From assembly GCA_016946835.1 (NCBI GenBank), contig JACVTC010000228.1:1-27500 (forward strand): 27,500 nucleotides of DNA, read 5' to 3'. Shown here piece by piece: positions 7,107 to 17,126 of the stretch. This DNA comes from Neocallimastix lanati (nom. inval.). Taxonomy: Eukaryota; Neocallimastigomycota; Neocallimastigomycetes; Neocallimastigales; Neocallimastigaceae. The translations under genes and the position numbers were made by a program. The notes under the pieces were generated by a model that did not search any database, was not told the origin of the DNA, and saw nothing but the letters and a program-made list of their open reading frames with translations. The stretch's first letter is position 1. Every line of letters begins with the position of its first letter.

Positions 7107-10100
7107 AAAATAAAATTTTTAAAAAATTATTTACTTTTTAATAAATCAATAAAAAAATTTAATTATAAAAATTTTTCAAAAAATTTAAAAAAATTTGATC
7201 AGAAGTTTAATTATAATAAAAAATTTTTTAATAAAAAACTTAATAACCTTAACCTTAATAAATTTTCAAAATTTTGTGATAAATTTAATTATAAAAATTT
7301 TTTTAATAAAAATCATTATTTTATTAATAAATATAAATATTATTTCAAAAAACAAAATAAATATTTAAAAAACAATTTTAATTTAAACAATGACTATAAT
7401 TACAATTTTTTAATATATTCCTTCTTATCAAATAAAGAAATTAATAAAAATGACAATGAAGATCCAAATATTGAAGATATTCCGCCTCAATATCGCGATC
7501 TATTTATTGTTTTTAGTAAAGCCGAAGCCGATAAACTTCCCCCACATCGTTTAACCGATTGCAAAATAGTGCTGGAGAAGGACGCTTCCCTTCACTATGG
7601 TCCAATCTATCCCTTAACCGAAGAGGAAAATAAAGTTTTGAAAGAATATATAAAAGAAAACCTAAAAAAAGGATTTATTAGACCATCTGAATCACCTGCA
7701 GGTTATCCAGTTCTATTCCAAAAGAAAAAAGATGGTACACTTCGGTTATGCGTAGACTATAGGAAGTTAAACGCTGTTACTATAAGAAACTCGTACCCCA
7801 TACCTCTTATTAATGAAATTATTGAAAAGGTTAAAGGAGTAAAGTATTTTACAAAATTAGATTTACGTTCAGCTTATAATTTAATCCGTATTAAGGAAGG
7901 GGATGAATACAAGACAGCTTTCAGAACTAAATATGGTCACTATGAATACTTAGTTATGCCATTTGGTTTAAAAAACGCACCAGCTACTTTTCAATCGTTT
8001 ATTAATTCGGTACTAAGACCATATTTAGAAAAAAGTGTTATTCTTTATTTAGACGATATTTTAATCTACTCCAAAGATTTAAAAGAACATCATAAACAAG
8101 TTAGGGAGGTTTTGCAAGCATTAATTAATAATAACTTATATGCAAAATTAGAAAAATGCGAATTTGATAAAGAGAAAGTTGAATTCCTTGGATATGTATT
8201 ATCAGGTCAAGGTGTCACTACCGATCCGAAGAAAATAGAATCAATTAAAGACTGGCCTCAACCAAATAACTTAAAGGACGTACAGAGGTTTTTAGGTCTT
8301 TGCAATTATTATAGAAGATTTGTTAAAGATTTTGCAAAAATTGCAAAACCTTTACATAATTTAACCAGAAAAAATATTAAATTTAATTGGAATAACAAAT
8401 GTGAAGAATCATTCTCAGAATTAAAGAAAAGATTAACCAGTTCTCCAGTTTTATTCCATCCGGATAATAATAAACCATTTATTGTTGAATGTGATGCAAG
8501 TAACTTTGCCCTTGGTGCTGTTTTATCACAAAAGGATGATAATAATAAATTACATCCAGTTGCATATTTCTCAAGAAGCTTACAAGGTGCAGAAATTAAT
8601 TATACTATTACAGACAAGGAGTTGTTAGCTATTAGAGAAGCCTTTTTGGCATGGAGACATTTATTACTTGGTGCGAAATACAAAGTAACTGTTTATACTG
8701 ATCATAGGAACTTATTATATACCCTTGGTGGTAAAATTGGTAATCAAAGGCAACATAGATGGCATATGTTCTTCCAAGAATATAATTTTGAATTAATTTA
8801 TAGACAAGGTTCCAATAATGGAAAACCTGATTCTCTTTCAAGAAGACCAGATTATATAAAAAATAATGAAGAAACTAAAACCGAAAATATTCTTGACATA
8901 AAAAATGTAAAGGGAGTTCCATGTTTTATTGGTGTTGTTAGCGATCTTTTAGAAAGAATTATAGAAGCTACAAAAACAGATGCCACAGCTGATGATATTA
9001 GACTCTATTTTAGCCCACAGAATATTAAAAATGATATGTCCTATAAACCCTTTAGGAAAATGAATAAGTTCAAAATAAAGGATAATATTATATTATATAA
9101 TAATTTAATTTATATTCCTGAAATTTTAAGATTAGAAATCTTAACTAAATATCATGAAAAGCCTTCCGCTGGTCATCTTGGAATTAAAAGAACTCTTGAA
9201 TTAATTACAAGAAACTTTTGGTGGCCCAAAATGCAAGATGATGTTATAAAATTTGTCAATTCCTGTGAATGTTGTGCAAGAAACAAAATTAATAGACATA
9301 GGAAATATGGCTTTCTACAACCGTTGGAAACACCTGATAGACCTTGGAAATCTATAGAAGTTGACTTTTTATGTGGCCTCCCGGATTCAAAGGGATATAC
9401 GGTAATAATGGTTGTAGTGGATCGTTTCTCTAAAATGATTCACTTAATACCTTTCAAACAAATTCCTGATGCAAAACAAACTGCCAAAGCATTTATGAAT
9501 AATGTTTATAAATTACATGGCCTTCCTTATGATATGTATACAGATAGAGGTCCTCAGTTTACAAGTGCACTTTGGAAAGAATTCATGAAATTACTTAATA
9601 TTAAATCCAAATTAGCTACAACAGATCATCATGAGACTGTTGGTCAAGTTGAGAGATGTAACTCCTTTATTGAACAGTATTTAAGAGCTTATTCAAGATC
9701 TTATTATCACGACGATTGGATTAATTGGATCTATCTTGCAGAGTTCGCTTATAATAATTCAGTCAATGAATCTACAAAAGAAACACCTTTCTTTATTAAC
9801 TATGGATTTCATCCATCTATGGACGAATATTTCTTACTACCCCAAGTTGATACTAATAGTAAATTTATTAAAAATGTAAGTACAAGTTTTAATCATATTA
9901 AAGATGTCTTATTAAGATCTAAAGAATTATATAAAAATTATGCGGATAAGAAAAGGATGCCACCTCCTGTAATAAAAGAAGGTGACTTGGTTTGGATTCA
10001 AGCACCTCCTTCCTTAAATATTGAAGATTGTTCTAAACTCGCTCCTTGCAAATATGGACCTTACAAGGTAATCGATGTTTTAGAGAATAATAATTATAAA

Positions 10101-10409
10101 ATTGATCTTAAAAAGTCACCTTTTCCAAAACATCATCCAATCTTTCATATCTCTGAATTGGAACCTTATGTCCCAACTCCGCAAAAGTTTTTAAATAGAA
10201 GTTCGCACAATGAATCCATTAATGATATTATTGAAATTTCTGGATTTAGGACAAACTACAAGAAAAACTGCTACGAATATAGAGTTAGATACAAATATAA
10301 AAGTTCAAGTAATTGGGTGCCTTCTTATGAAGTTGAAAATAATCCAAGGAATCAAAGAATATATCAAGAATATTTAAAGAATAATAGAAAATTCACTTCT
10401 CTTTCTTAT

Positions 10410-10415
<6 letters not shown>
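7107..10415 (+). CDS. pol: Pol of element 1: RT, RNase H, integrase, chromodomain
   Basis: Open from 7107 (after TGA 7104-7106) to TAA 10413-10415. It has no start of its own and should be expressed by frameshifting. Counting residues from the GTG at 7569: an RT domain with YRKLN near 65 and YLDD at 160-163; RNase H with Asp309 (ECDASNFA), a Glu in DKELLA near 351 and YTDHRNL near 376; integrase with an HHCC-type zinc module (HEKPSAGH near 529, CECC near 554) and the D-D-E triad Asp599, Asp659, Glu695 with canonical 35-residue spacing; a GPY/F-like module (KYGPYKVIDV); and a C-terminal chromodomain-like segment (about 886-940, with NWVPSYEVENN) expected to steer integration to chromatin marks. 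All catalytic residues are present. The Asn/Lys-rich segment at 7107-7440 before RT is an unusual linker. Confidence 0.93.
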
Positions 10416-10454
<39 letters not shown>

Positions 10455-10963
10455 ATTATACTTAAGCTATAAATAGTATATTAAATAATAATATTTCAAA
10501 ATTAAATTAGTTAATTTAAAATTTTACATTTCAAAATTTCAAAAATTTTTAAAAAATCGAAATTTAATAATACTTTATTTATTTTTACATTATTATATTC
10601 ATTAAATTATAAATTTTCATTATATTTAAAAATTTTCAATTTAATGCATAAAATTAAGATGAAATTTCAATTTCAATTTCAAAATTTCAATTTTACATTT
10701 TTTCAACGAAATTTTTAATAAAATTCACACCATTATATTTCTCGATATTTAATTTTATAACAAAATTTTAATTTCAGTAAATTTTGACAATTTCGAAATT
10801 TCCATGAAATGGCCACTTGTAATGTGTTCTTTAAAGGACTCATGTGACCTTTTTACTTCAAAAAAAAAAAAAAAAAAAAAAAAATTTTTTAAAATATACA
10901 ATTTTATAAATATAATAATTTCTTTATGTAACGTTACACAAAATCGTCTGGAATCCGATTTTT
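10416..10963 (+). other. 3' untranslated part of element 1, with A39 and A25 tracts
   Basis: The pol stop is fused to a run of 39 A (10414-10452). AT-rich sequence follows, with TTTCAA repeats (10665-10700) and a 25-A run (10860-10884). Nothing coding is convincing. It ends at the polypurine tract. Confidence 0.6.
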
Positions 10964-10975
10964 GTGGAAGGGCGT
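10964..10975 (+). promoter_or_regulatory. Polypurine tract of element 1
   Basis: GTGGAAGGG followed by CGT directly precedes the TGT of the 3' LTR. A purine run here resists RNase H and primes plus-strand DNA. Confidence 0.7.
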
Positions 10976-11710
10976 TGTCAAAATTACAACTGAATTAAAT
11001 TTCAATTTCAATTAATTTCAATTAAAATTATTAAAAACAAAATAATTAATAAAAATTTATAATTCATTAATTATTCTTTAAATTTTATTTATTTTATAAT
11101 ATTATAAGTTATTTGATCATCTTAGGACCAGCTTAGGCCTACTGATTCTAATGATATCATATTAAACTTAAATATTATTAATAAATAAAATATTTATTAA
11201 CATGAATCATTTGGTCATGTCATCCTTGATTCATAAATTAATGTTTATGTATTAATTTATGTTATATTGATTTAATTAATTATTAATTATTAATTACTAT
11301 ATTAAATATTTAAATTTAATATTATATTATATATATTAGCTAATATATTAGATTAAAAAATATAATTTATTTATATTAAACATATTCTTATACTAAATAT
11401 TATTATTATCAACTTTATATTATTATTATCAATATTCTCAAACCTACAAAGTATAAAAAGAAAATTCAAATTTATCTTTTTGTCCTTTGTAAGGTTATAG
11501 TTAACCTATTATAATATAACTATATATTTTTATTAATAAATAAAAATTTTTATCATATCAAACCAATTATTAGTTTTAATTAAGTGTTAAATTAACAAAT
11601 TTAACTTTATAACTCTTTTATTTTAGTAATTTACTTATATCTATATAGTTATATTATATAGATATATCAACCTGATTCCTCGTTAAATTCAACCTGTTTA
11701 CTTTTTAACA
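10976..11710 (+). repeat. 3' LTR of element 1
   Basis: 735 bp, same ends as the left LTR. The TATA box is at 11452 and the self-primer copy at 11489-11498. By eye it differs from 4677-5408 only by one extra base near 11046, 11237 and 11690, each lengthening a 1-2 base A or T run. Confidence 0.95.
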
Positions 11711-11715
11711 GTAAG
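11711..11715 (+). repeat. Target-site duplication GTAAG (right)
   Basis: Identical to 4672-4676 and directly adjacent to the 3' LTR. Only 42 bp separate it from the target duplication of element 2. Confidence 0.93.
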
Positions 11716-11757
11716 TTGAAATTCTAATTAATAATCCATTATATGTTCGTTCTTTAC

Positions 11758-11762
11758 CATTA
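11758..11762 (+). repeat. Target-site duplication CATTA (left)
   Basis: CATTA precedes the LTR starting at 11763 and recurs at 19096-19100 directly after the other LTR. This defines element 2. Confidence 0.93.
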
Positions 11763-12182
11763 TGTAATAATTTAATTAAAAAATTATAATTAAATTATTA
11801 ATCATTAATATTAGCTCTAACTGCTAATATTAAAGGTTTAGAAAAGAATCATACTTACCTATGGTTCTTTCTAATTATCGAGTTTATTATAACGAATTAT
11901 AATAGACGAAACACTAAAATTGATAAGGAAAAGTTTTAATTATAAAATTTGTTTTATTAAAATAATTTGTTTTATTATTTATTAAAAATTTTAAATGTTA
12001 AAACTTATTGTTATTATTATTATATTATAATTGTTATAATAATAACTCTTGATTTCTCAAAGAGAACTCAAGAGCCTTATTTATACTTTTTTGTCAAGAT
12101 AAGGTTAAAATCAAAAGAGGTTCTAATCTTAACAAATCTCTTATCTAGGAAAAGACTAGAAGAAAAACCTAGATAAGTTTTT

Positions 12183-12334
12183 TGATCGATATTCTATCCA
12201 TATCGATCATCGCGTTAATTAAGTAAAACCGATTACTTTTAAGAAGTAATTGGAAAAACCTTAATTAACCGATTACTTAATCTAATATAATGATCGAAAA
12301 TAAAAGAATAAAATAATGAAAATTATTTCGATCA
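12183..12334. promoter_or_regulatory. Cluster of inverted repeats with TGATCGA motifs in U3
   Basis: Perfect 10-bp hairpin TGATCGATAT/ATATCGATCA (12183-12192 with 12200-12209); GTTAATTAAG/CTTAATTAAC (12214-12223 with 12260-12269) enclosing CCGATTACTT/AAGTAATTGG (12229-12238 with 12244-12253, one G-T); and TGATCGAAA/TTTCGATCA (12291-12299 with 12326-12334). The TGATCGA core occurs four times, 100-250 bp upstream of the inferred start. This suggests regulator binding sites; the function is inference. The same block is at 18498-18649 in the other LTR. Confidence 0.55.
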
Positions 12335-12432
12335 TAAAATTTAAAATTTAATCTATTTAGTTCTATTTTATAGAACTTTACATAAAAAATATAAAACAAT
12401 ACATTAATAATAAAATACATGATCAATACAAT

Positions 12433-12497
12433 ACAGAATACATGATAGAATACAGAATACATGATAGAATACAGAATACATGATAAAATACAGAATA
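12433..12497. repeat. 19-bp minisatellite in U3
   Basis: Unit ACAGAATACATGATAGAAT, two exact copies (12433-12451, 12452-12470), a third with one change (12471-12489) and a partial fourth. Present identically in both LTRs (also from 18748), so it predates the insertion. Confidence 0.85.
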
Positions 12498-12783
12498 GTG
12501 TTTTAGTTTATGATTTAATGAGTGAGAGAAAACTAAAACTAATAAATTTAATAATTAAGTGAATAATTAAATAAATTTAATATTATTTTAAATGTATAAA
12601 AATTATTTAATTAAATAAATTTTTAATATTAAACTAAATAAAATTTTAATATATAATTAAATAAATTATTAATTATAATTAATTGTATAAATGAAATATG
12701 AGTTAAATAAAAGTTATATTAATTATAACTTAACTAAGAAAATATAATTATTTTGTTAAAAATAATTATAGATTCTTACATTG

Positions 12784-12792
12784 CTCCCTTTA
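12784..12792 (-). promoter_or_regulatory. Polypurine tract of element 2, overlapping the stop codon
   Basis: On the minus strand the sequence is TAAAGGGAGCAA and then the LTR TGT. The purine run AAAGGGAG overlaps the gag-pol stop TAA (12792-12790), so there is essentially no 3' untranslated sequence before the LTR. Confidence 0.75.
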
Positions 12793-15700
12793 TGGTGATG
12801 GTTCCTTTAATCCTATGTCTCTTTCAGTATAAGGCTCCAACTGCGAGATATGAAATACCGGGTGTAAATGAAGATTTTCTGGTAATTCAAGCCGGTAGTT
12901 CATTCTTTCCCTCACTTCTATGACCTTAAAGGGTCCAAGATACTGGTTAGAAAGCTTTTTTGCAGGTTCATTGGAGAAGTAATACCTTTTCAACCAAACC
13001 ATGTCGTTAACATGGAAAGTAGGACCAGAAGCTTTCCTAGAGTCACCAAACTTTTTGAAATCTTCTTTAGCTTTGATAAGGTGCTTTTTAAGGGCATCAA
13101 AATGGGCAGACCAATCCATAGTAAGTACAGAGGCATTATCTTTTAAAAGAACAGGAGGAGAGTCAATATTGCATACTGGATTAAAACCATAATTTGCACA
13201 GAAAGGCGACATGTTTATAGATTTGTGAAATGAGTTGTTATAAGCCATTTCACAAAGAGGTAGATAAAAGCACCATTCATTTTGGGCAGTAGAACAGTAG
13301 CATCGTAAATATTGTTCGATTACGGAATTAGCCCTTTCGACTTGACCATTTGTTTGTTGGTGATGAGCAGTAGCGAGTCTTGGCTTAGTATTTAGAGCTG
13401 AGCAGAGTGAGGTCCAAAATTCAGAAGAGAACTGGGAGCCATGATCAGAGACAATGATTTTAGGGAATCCATGATACCGAAAAACGTTGTAAAGGAGCAT
13501 CTTGGCGGTCAGGTCAGCGGAAGGGACGTCGGAGCAAGGAACTAAATGGATCATCTTTGTTAAGTGATCCGAAACCACCATAATACATGTGCAATCTTGT
13601 GAACTAGGTAACGAAACTATAAAATCAACCCCAATAATTTCCCATGGTTTATTGGGAACAGGCAACGGTTGAATTTTTCCGTAGGGTTTATGTCTACGAA
13701 TTTTACACCTAGCACAAGTTGAACAAGAAAGTACATAATTATGAATATCTTTCTTCATATTAGGCCACCAGTAGTATCTCTTGATTTTATCAAGAGTTTT
13801 GTCAATACCTTGGTGTCCGTTGGTGGGTGAGTCATGAAAAGATTTCAAAATTCTTGCTCTTAAAGTGGATGGGACGATGATTCTGTTTTGGAAATGTAAG
13901 ACCCCTTCATTTAAAGAAAATAAAGAACTTTTAACTGTGTTTGACTTAGTTTTAATCTTTTCTAAAATAGATTTGCAATATGTGTCAGCCGTTTGGGCAT
14001 CAATCAAACTACTAATATTATCAGTGTTTGCACAACATAAGGCATTATCATCCAATAAAGGACGGTCTTTGTTGTGGAGGGAAACCACGGAATTATAATC
14101 CGGACGTCTCGACGACGAATCTGGTTCACTACTCCTTGATCCACAAAATTTGTCAGTCGGTTGGGTATCAATCAAGCTACTGATAATAGTGTTTGCACAA
14201 CAAAAGGCATTATCATCCAATAAAGGACGGTCTTTGTTGTGGAGGGAAACCACGGATTTATAATCCGGACGTCTCGACAACGAATCTGGTTTACCACACC
14301 TTGATCCAGGTCTGAACGAAATCCTAAAGTCAAACTTAGAAAGAAAGAGGCTCCATCTTATCTGGCGTTGGTTTAAATGTTGAGGCTTTTTAAAATATAA
14401 TAAATTTCTGTGATCGGTAATGATTTGAACAGGAAACTTAGCCCCTTCAAGGTGGTGACGCCAGGTTTCAAAAGCGGTGATAATAGCGAGTAGTTCCTTG
14501 TCATATATTGTATAATTTAATTCAGAAGATGACAAAGACCTAGAATGAAAAGCGACAGGGTGAAGTTCGTTATCCTTGTCACTGATTTGAGAAAGAATGC
14601 AACCCACAGCAAAATCACTGGCATCAGTTTCAACAGTGAATTCCTTATCTGGATCGGGGTAGATAAGGATTTCGTCTGTGGTAAAAGCAAGTTTTAATTT
14701 TTTGAAGGCATTCTCAGCATCATCATTCCATTTGAACTCGTTATTCTTCTTGAGGAGTATTCTTAAGGGTTCCATAATTATGGCGAAATTCTTTATGAAT
14801 TTCCTATAGTAGTTACAGAGTCCGAGGAAACTTTGAAGTTCATTCATGTTTTTTGGAGTAGGCCATTCAAGAATTGATTTTACTTTGTTTTTATCCATAG
14901 AAAGGCCATTTATTGATACAACAAACCCTAAAAAAGTAGTTTCAGGAACGTGGAATTCACATTTTTCTAGTTTTACATAGAGACCATTTTTGACTAACAA
15001 GGAAAGGACATGATGAACATGTTTAATATGTTCAGTAAGGTTTTTCGAATATATTATAATGTCATCTAAGTAGACAAAGAGAAACAAGCCAATATCATCA
15101 GAAAAAATGTCTTGGATAAAGCGTTGAAAAACCGAAGGTGCATTACGTAAACCAAAAGGCATTACACGGTATTCAAAATGACCAAAAGGAGTACGAAAAG
15201 CAGTAAGGTATTCATGGCCTTTCTTGACACGAACTAAGTTATAGGCAGATCTTAAGTCAAGCCGAGAGAAAATAATAGCACCTTTAAATGATTCTATCAA
15301 ATCAGATATCCTAGGAATTGGATAACTGTTTCTAATGGTGATAGAATTGAGCTTTCTATAGTCAACACAAAGTCTAAGAGAACCGTCACGTTTTCTAACA
15401 AATAGCACCGGGGCACCAGCAGGAGATTTTGATTTTCTAATGAATCCTTTAGCAAGGTTTTCCTTAATGTATTCACGAAGTGCCTTCTTTTCTTCAACAG
15501 TCAACGAATAAATTGGTCCAAAATAAAGTTGAGCACCGGGAACTAAATCAATGGATATATCATAAACACGGTGTGGAGGGAGTTTATCAGCTTCTTTCTT
15601 TTCAAATACAATACAAAGGTCATAATAATATTTTTTAATTATTTTTTTATTTCTTTTGGTATTCTTAAGTTCACTATTGTGAACTAAAGCAGCGCAAATG

Positions 15701-16989
15701 TTCATATCGCTAAGTTCGTCTTCAGGTATGGAATCTGGAATTATTGAGTCAAGAGGAATTTCTTCCTTCTGTTCATTATTGGGTAAGAGAGAAGCAGTAA
15801 TATCTGATGAATGGAAAACAAACCTATTACCCTTAGCAGAAGGGCAATGGTTTTTACAGTAGCTTTCCAAGAAGTAAATTTTATTATTTTTGTAATCAAT
15901 GTAAGGTGAATGAAGGCTTAACCAATCTCTTCCAAGGATTGCAGATACGTCTTGAAGTTGTAAATTGGCTATAAAGAATTCAAATGTTTCCGTATGGTCC
16001 ATGAAAGTAAGCTTAAGACGTTTTGTAACTTGTTTTATAGCCATATTCTTTTCATTAGGAAGTTTTACATTGATCGTATTTGAGAGGTTTGAATAAGGAA
16101 TTTTGTTTGCTGTTACGAAGCTTTTGCAGAGATAACTTCTAGCAGAGCCCGAGTCAATAAGGATTCTGGTTTTAATCTTTTTGTTATTAACGGTTAACAA
16201 GAAAGTTGTAGTCATTTTATTATTATGACTTGGGGTGTAATTTGCTGATAAAATACTTCCATTGTCTCGTCCCTTATGGTGCTTATTGCGTTTAAATTTG
16301 TTTTCGGTCATGTTAGTTTCGTTTCTTTTTCGTTTGAAAGATTTACTATTCTTTGGCTTGTAGTCATTGGTCTTTACTTTTTGCTTAAGTAAACATTTTC
16401 TATCAATATTGATAATAGAATTTGTTGCCTCAAATAAACTTTTAGGTTTGTCTAATTTATTGAACTCTGTTTTAACATCCTCAAGAAGACCTCTTTTGAT
16501 TAGGTCAATGAATACATCGTCCGGCCATCCAATACGTCCAGCTAACCTTCGAAATTCAATAGTATATAATGCGGCTCTTCCTAAATGAAGTTGTTTTAAG
16601 TTTAGAAGTTGTTCAATAAGAACATCCTTCTGTTCTTTAGTATCCCCAAAATTGCTTATCAAAATATCTTTAAAGGTGTCATAGCTTAACGAATTTAAAG
16701 TCCCATCAGCCTTCAATGAAAGTCCCCATTTCTTTGGAGGTCCATGTAACATGCTGATAACATAAGAAATTTTTAAGTCGTCCGTGGAAAAAGAGTTGGG
16801 ATGTTTTTTAAAAAACAATTCACTCTGTTCCAGGAGCTCATTAACGTTAAGTTTGTTGTTATCAGCTAAGTCCTTGGATAACACTCCGTTGGCGGAAAAG
16901 AAGGTAGGAATAAATTCTGTTAAAGCTGTTATAAGCTTTGAGGATTCAACTTCACTTGGAATTTGGGCGTTATTACTATTGGATTCCAT
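12790..16989 (-). CDS. gag-pol: Gag-Pol polyprotein of element 2 (intact, single frame)
   Basis: 1399 residues from ATG 16989-16987 to TAA. In order: a Gag capsid-like domain (about 40-200, without a visible CCHC knuckle but with a basic tail near 205-240); an aspartic protease with Asp279 in IDSGSARSY and ILGRDWL near 350; reverse transcriptase with YLDD at 640-643; RNase H with Asp789 (ETDASDFA), DKELLAI and TDHRNLLY; a linker with a 55-56 residue tandem duplication (about 895-1002); and integrase with HHCC-type residues (HDSPTNGH, CSTCARC) and catalytic Asp1122, Asp1182 and Glu1218, the last two separated by the canonical 35 residues. The C terminus has GPFKVIEV and HPVFHISQLEPY and stops there, with no chromodomain. 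All catalytic residues are present. Single-frame Gag-Pol is also the Tf1 arrangement. Confidence 0.96.
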   Translation of the reverse strand: MESNSNNAQIPSEVESSKLITALTEFIPTFFSANGVLSKDLADNNKLNVNELLEQSELFFKKHPNSFSTDDLKISYVISMLHGPPKKWGLSLKADGTLNSLSYDTFKDILISNFGDTKEQKDVLIEQLLNLKQLHLGRAALYTIEFRRLAGRIGWPDDVFIDLIKRGLLEDVKTEFNKLDKPKSLFEATNSIINIDRKCLLKQKVKTNDYKPKNSKSFKRKRNETNMTENKFKRNKHHKGRDNGSILSANYTPSHNNKMTTTFLLTVNNKKIKTRILIDSGSARSYLCKSFVTANKIPYSNLSNTINVKLPNEKNMAIKQVTKRLKLTFMDHTETFEFFIANLQLQDVSAILGRDWLSLHSPYIDYKNNKIYFLESYCKNHCPSAKGNRFVFHSSDITASLLPNNEQKEEIPLDSIIPDSIPEDELSDMNICAALVHNSELKNTKRNKKIIKKYYYDLCIVFEKKEADKLPPHRVYDISIDLVPGAQLYFGPIYSLTVEEKKALREYIKENLAKGFIRKSKSPAGAPVLFVRKRDGSLRLCVDYRKLNSITIRNSYPIPRISDLIESFKGAIIFSRLDLRSAYNLVRVKKGHEYLTAFRTPFGHFEYRVMPFGLRNAPSVFQRFIQDIFSDDIGLFLFVYLDDIIIYSKNLTEHIKHVHHVLSLLVKNGLYVKLEKCEFHVPETTFLGFVVSINGLSMDKNKVKSILEWPTPKNMNELQSFLGLCNYYRKFIKNFAIIMEPLRILLKKNNEFKWNDDAENAFKKLKLAFTTDEILIYPDPDKEFTVETDASDFAVGCILSQISDKDNELHPVAFHSRSLSSSELNYTIYDKELLAIITAFETWRHHLEGAKFPVQIITDHRNLLYFKKPQHLNQRQIRWSLFLSKFDFRISFRPGSRCGKPDSLSRRPDYKSVVSLHNKDRPLLDDNAFCCANTIISSLIDTQPTDKFCGSRSSEPDSSSRRPDYNSVVSLHNKDRPLLDDNALCCANTDNISSLIDAQTADTYCKSILEKIKTKSNTVKSSLFSLNEGVLHFQNRIIVPSTLRARILKSFHDSPTNGHQGIDKTLDKIKRYYWWPNMKKDIHNYVLSCSTCARCKIRRHKPYGKIQPLPVPNKPWEIIGVDFIVSLPSSQDCTCIMVVSDHLTKMIHLVPCSDVPSADLTAKMLLYNVFRYHGFPKIIVSDHGSQFSSEFWTSLCSALNTKPRLATAHHQQTNGQVERANSVIEQYLRCYCSTAQNEWCFYLPLCEMAYNNSFHKSINMSPFCANYGFNPVCNIDSPPVLLKDNASVLTMDWSAHFDALKKHLIKAKEDFKKFGDSRKASGPTFHVNDMVWLKRYYFSNEPAKKLSNQYLGPFKVIEVRERMNYRLELPENLHLHPVFHISQLEPYTERDIGLKEPSP
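13983..14307. repeat. In-frame tandem duplication inside gag-pol linker
   Basis: Two copies, 13983 to about 14150 and 14151-14307, with period 168 bp at one end and 165 bp at the other (a 3-bp indel). Both lengths are multiples of three. The copies share SRRPDY and SVVSLHNKDRPLLDDNA and differ by scattered substitutions. The site lies between RNase H and the integrase zinc module, a place that tolerates length change. The duplication is older than the insertion, because the LTRs are identical while the copies have diverged. Confidence 0.85.
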
Positions 16990-17126
16990 TTTTACCTAAA
17001 TTATAAATTATATTAACTATGAAATATATATATATGTTTATTATGATTATAAGGTCATAGTTAGGAAGTTTTGGCGAAAGAAAACAGTTGAATAAGAAAA
17101 TACTCAAGCATTTCCAGACGATTTTC

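Larger units (their letters stand above)
4677..11710 (+). mobile_element. Element 1: complete Ty3/Gypsy chromovirus LTR retrotransposon
   Basis: A 7034-bp element with LTRs 4677-5408 and 10976-11710 (TGT...ACA ends), GTAAG duplications, a self-complementary primer site at the LTR edge, gag (5443-6521), protease (about 6518-7068), RT-RNase H-integrase-chromodomain (7107-10415) and a polypurine tract before the 3' LTR. Domain order PR-RT-RH-INT plus chromodomain places it in Chromoviridae-type Metaviridae, and the self-priming layout points to the Tf1/sushi lineage. The LTRs differ only by three one-base indels in homopolymers, with no substitutions, so insertion is recent. As read, internal one-base shifts break the coding phase. 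Confidence 0.95.
11763..12780 (-). repeat. 3' LTR of element 2
   Basis: 1018 bp, TGT...ACA. On the minus strand U3 runs from 12780 to about 12051, with the TATA box at 12085-12078 (TATAAATA) and the self-primer copy at 12050-12039. U3 also carries nested inverted repeats and a 19-bp minisatellite, listed separately. Confidence 0.96.

Noticed and set aside
11967-12176. 69-codon frame present in both LTRs
   Set aside because: Duplicated only because it lies in the LTR; no domain, and antisense to the element transcript.
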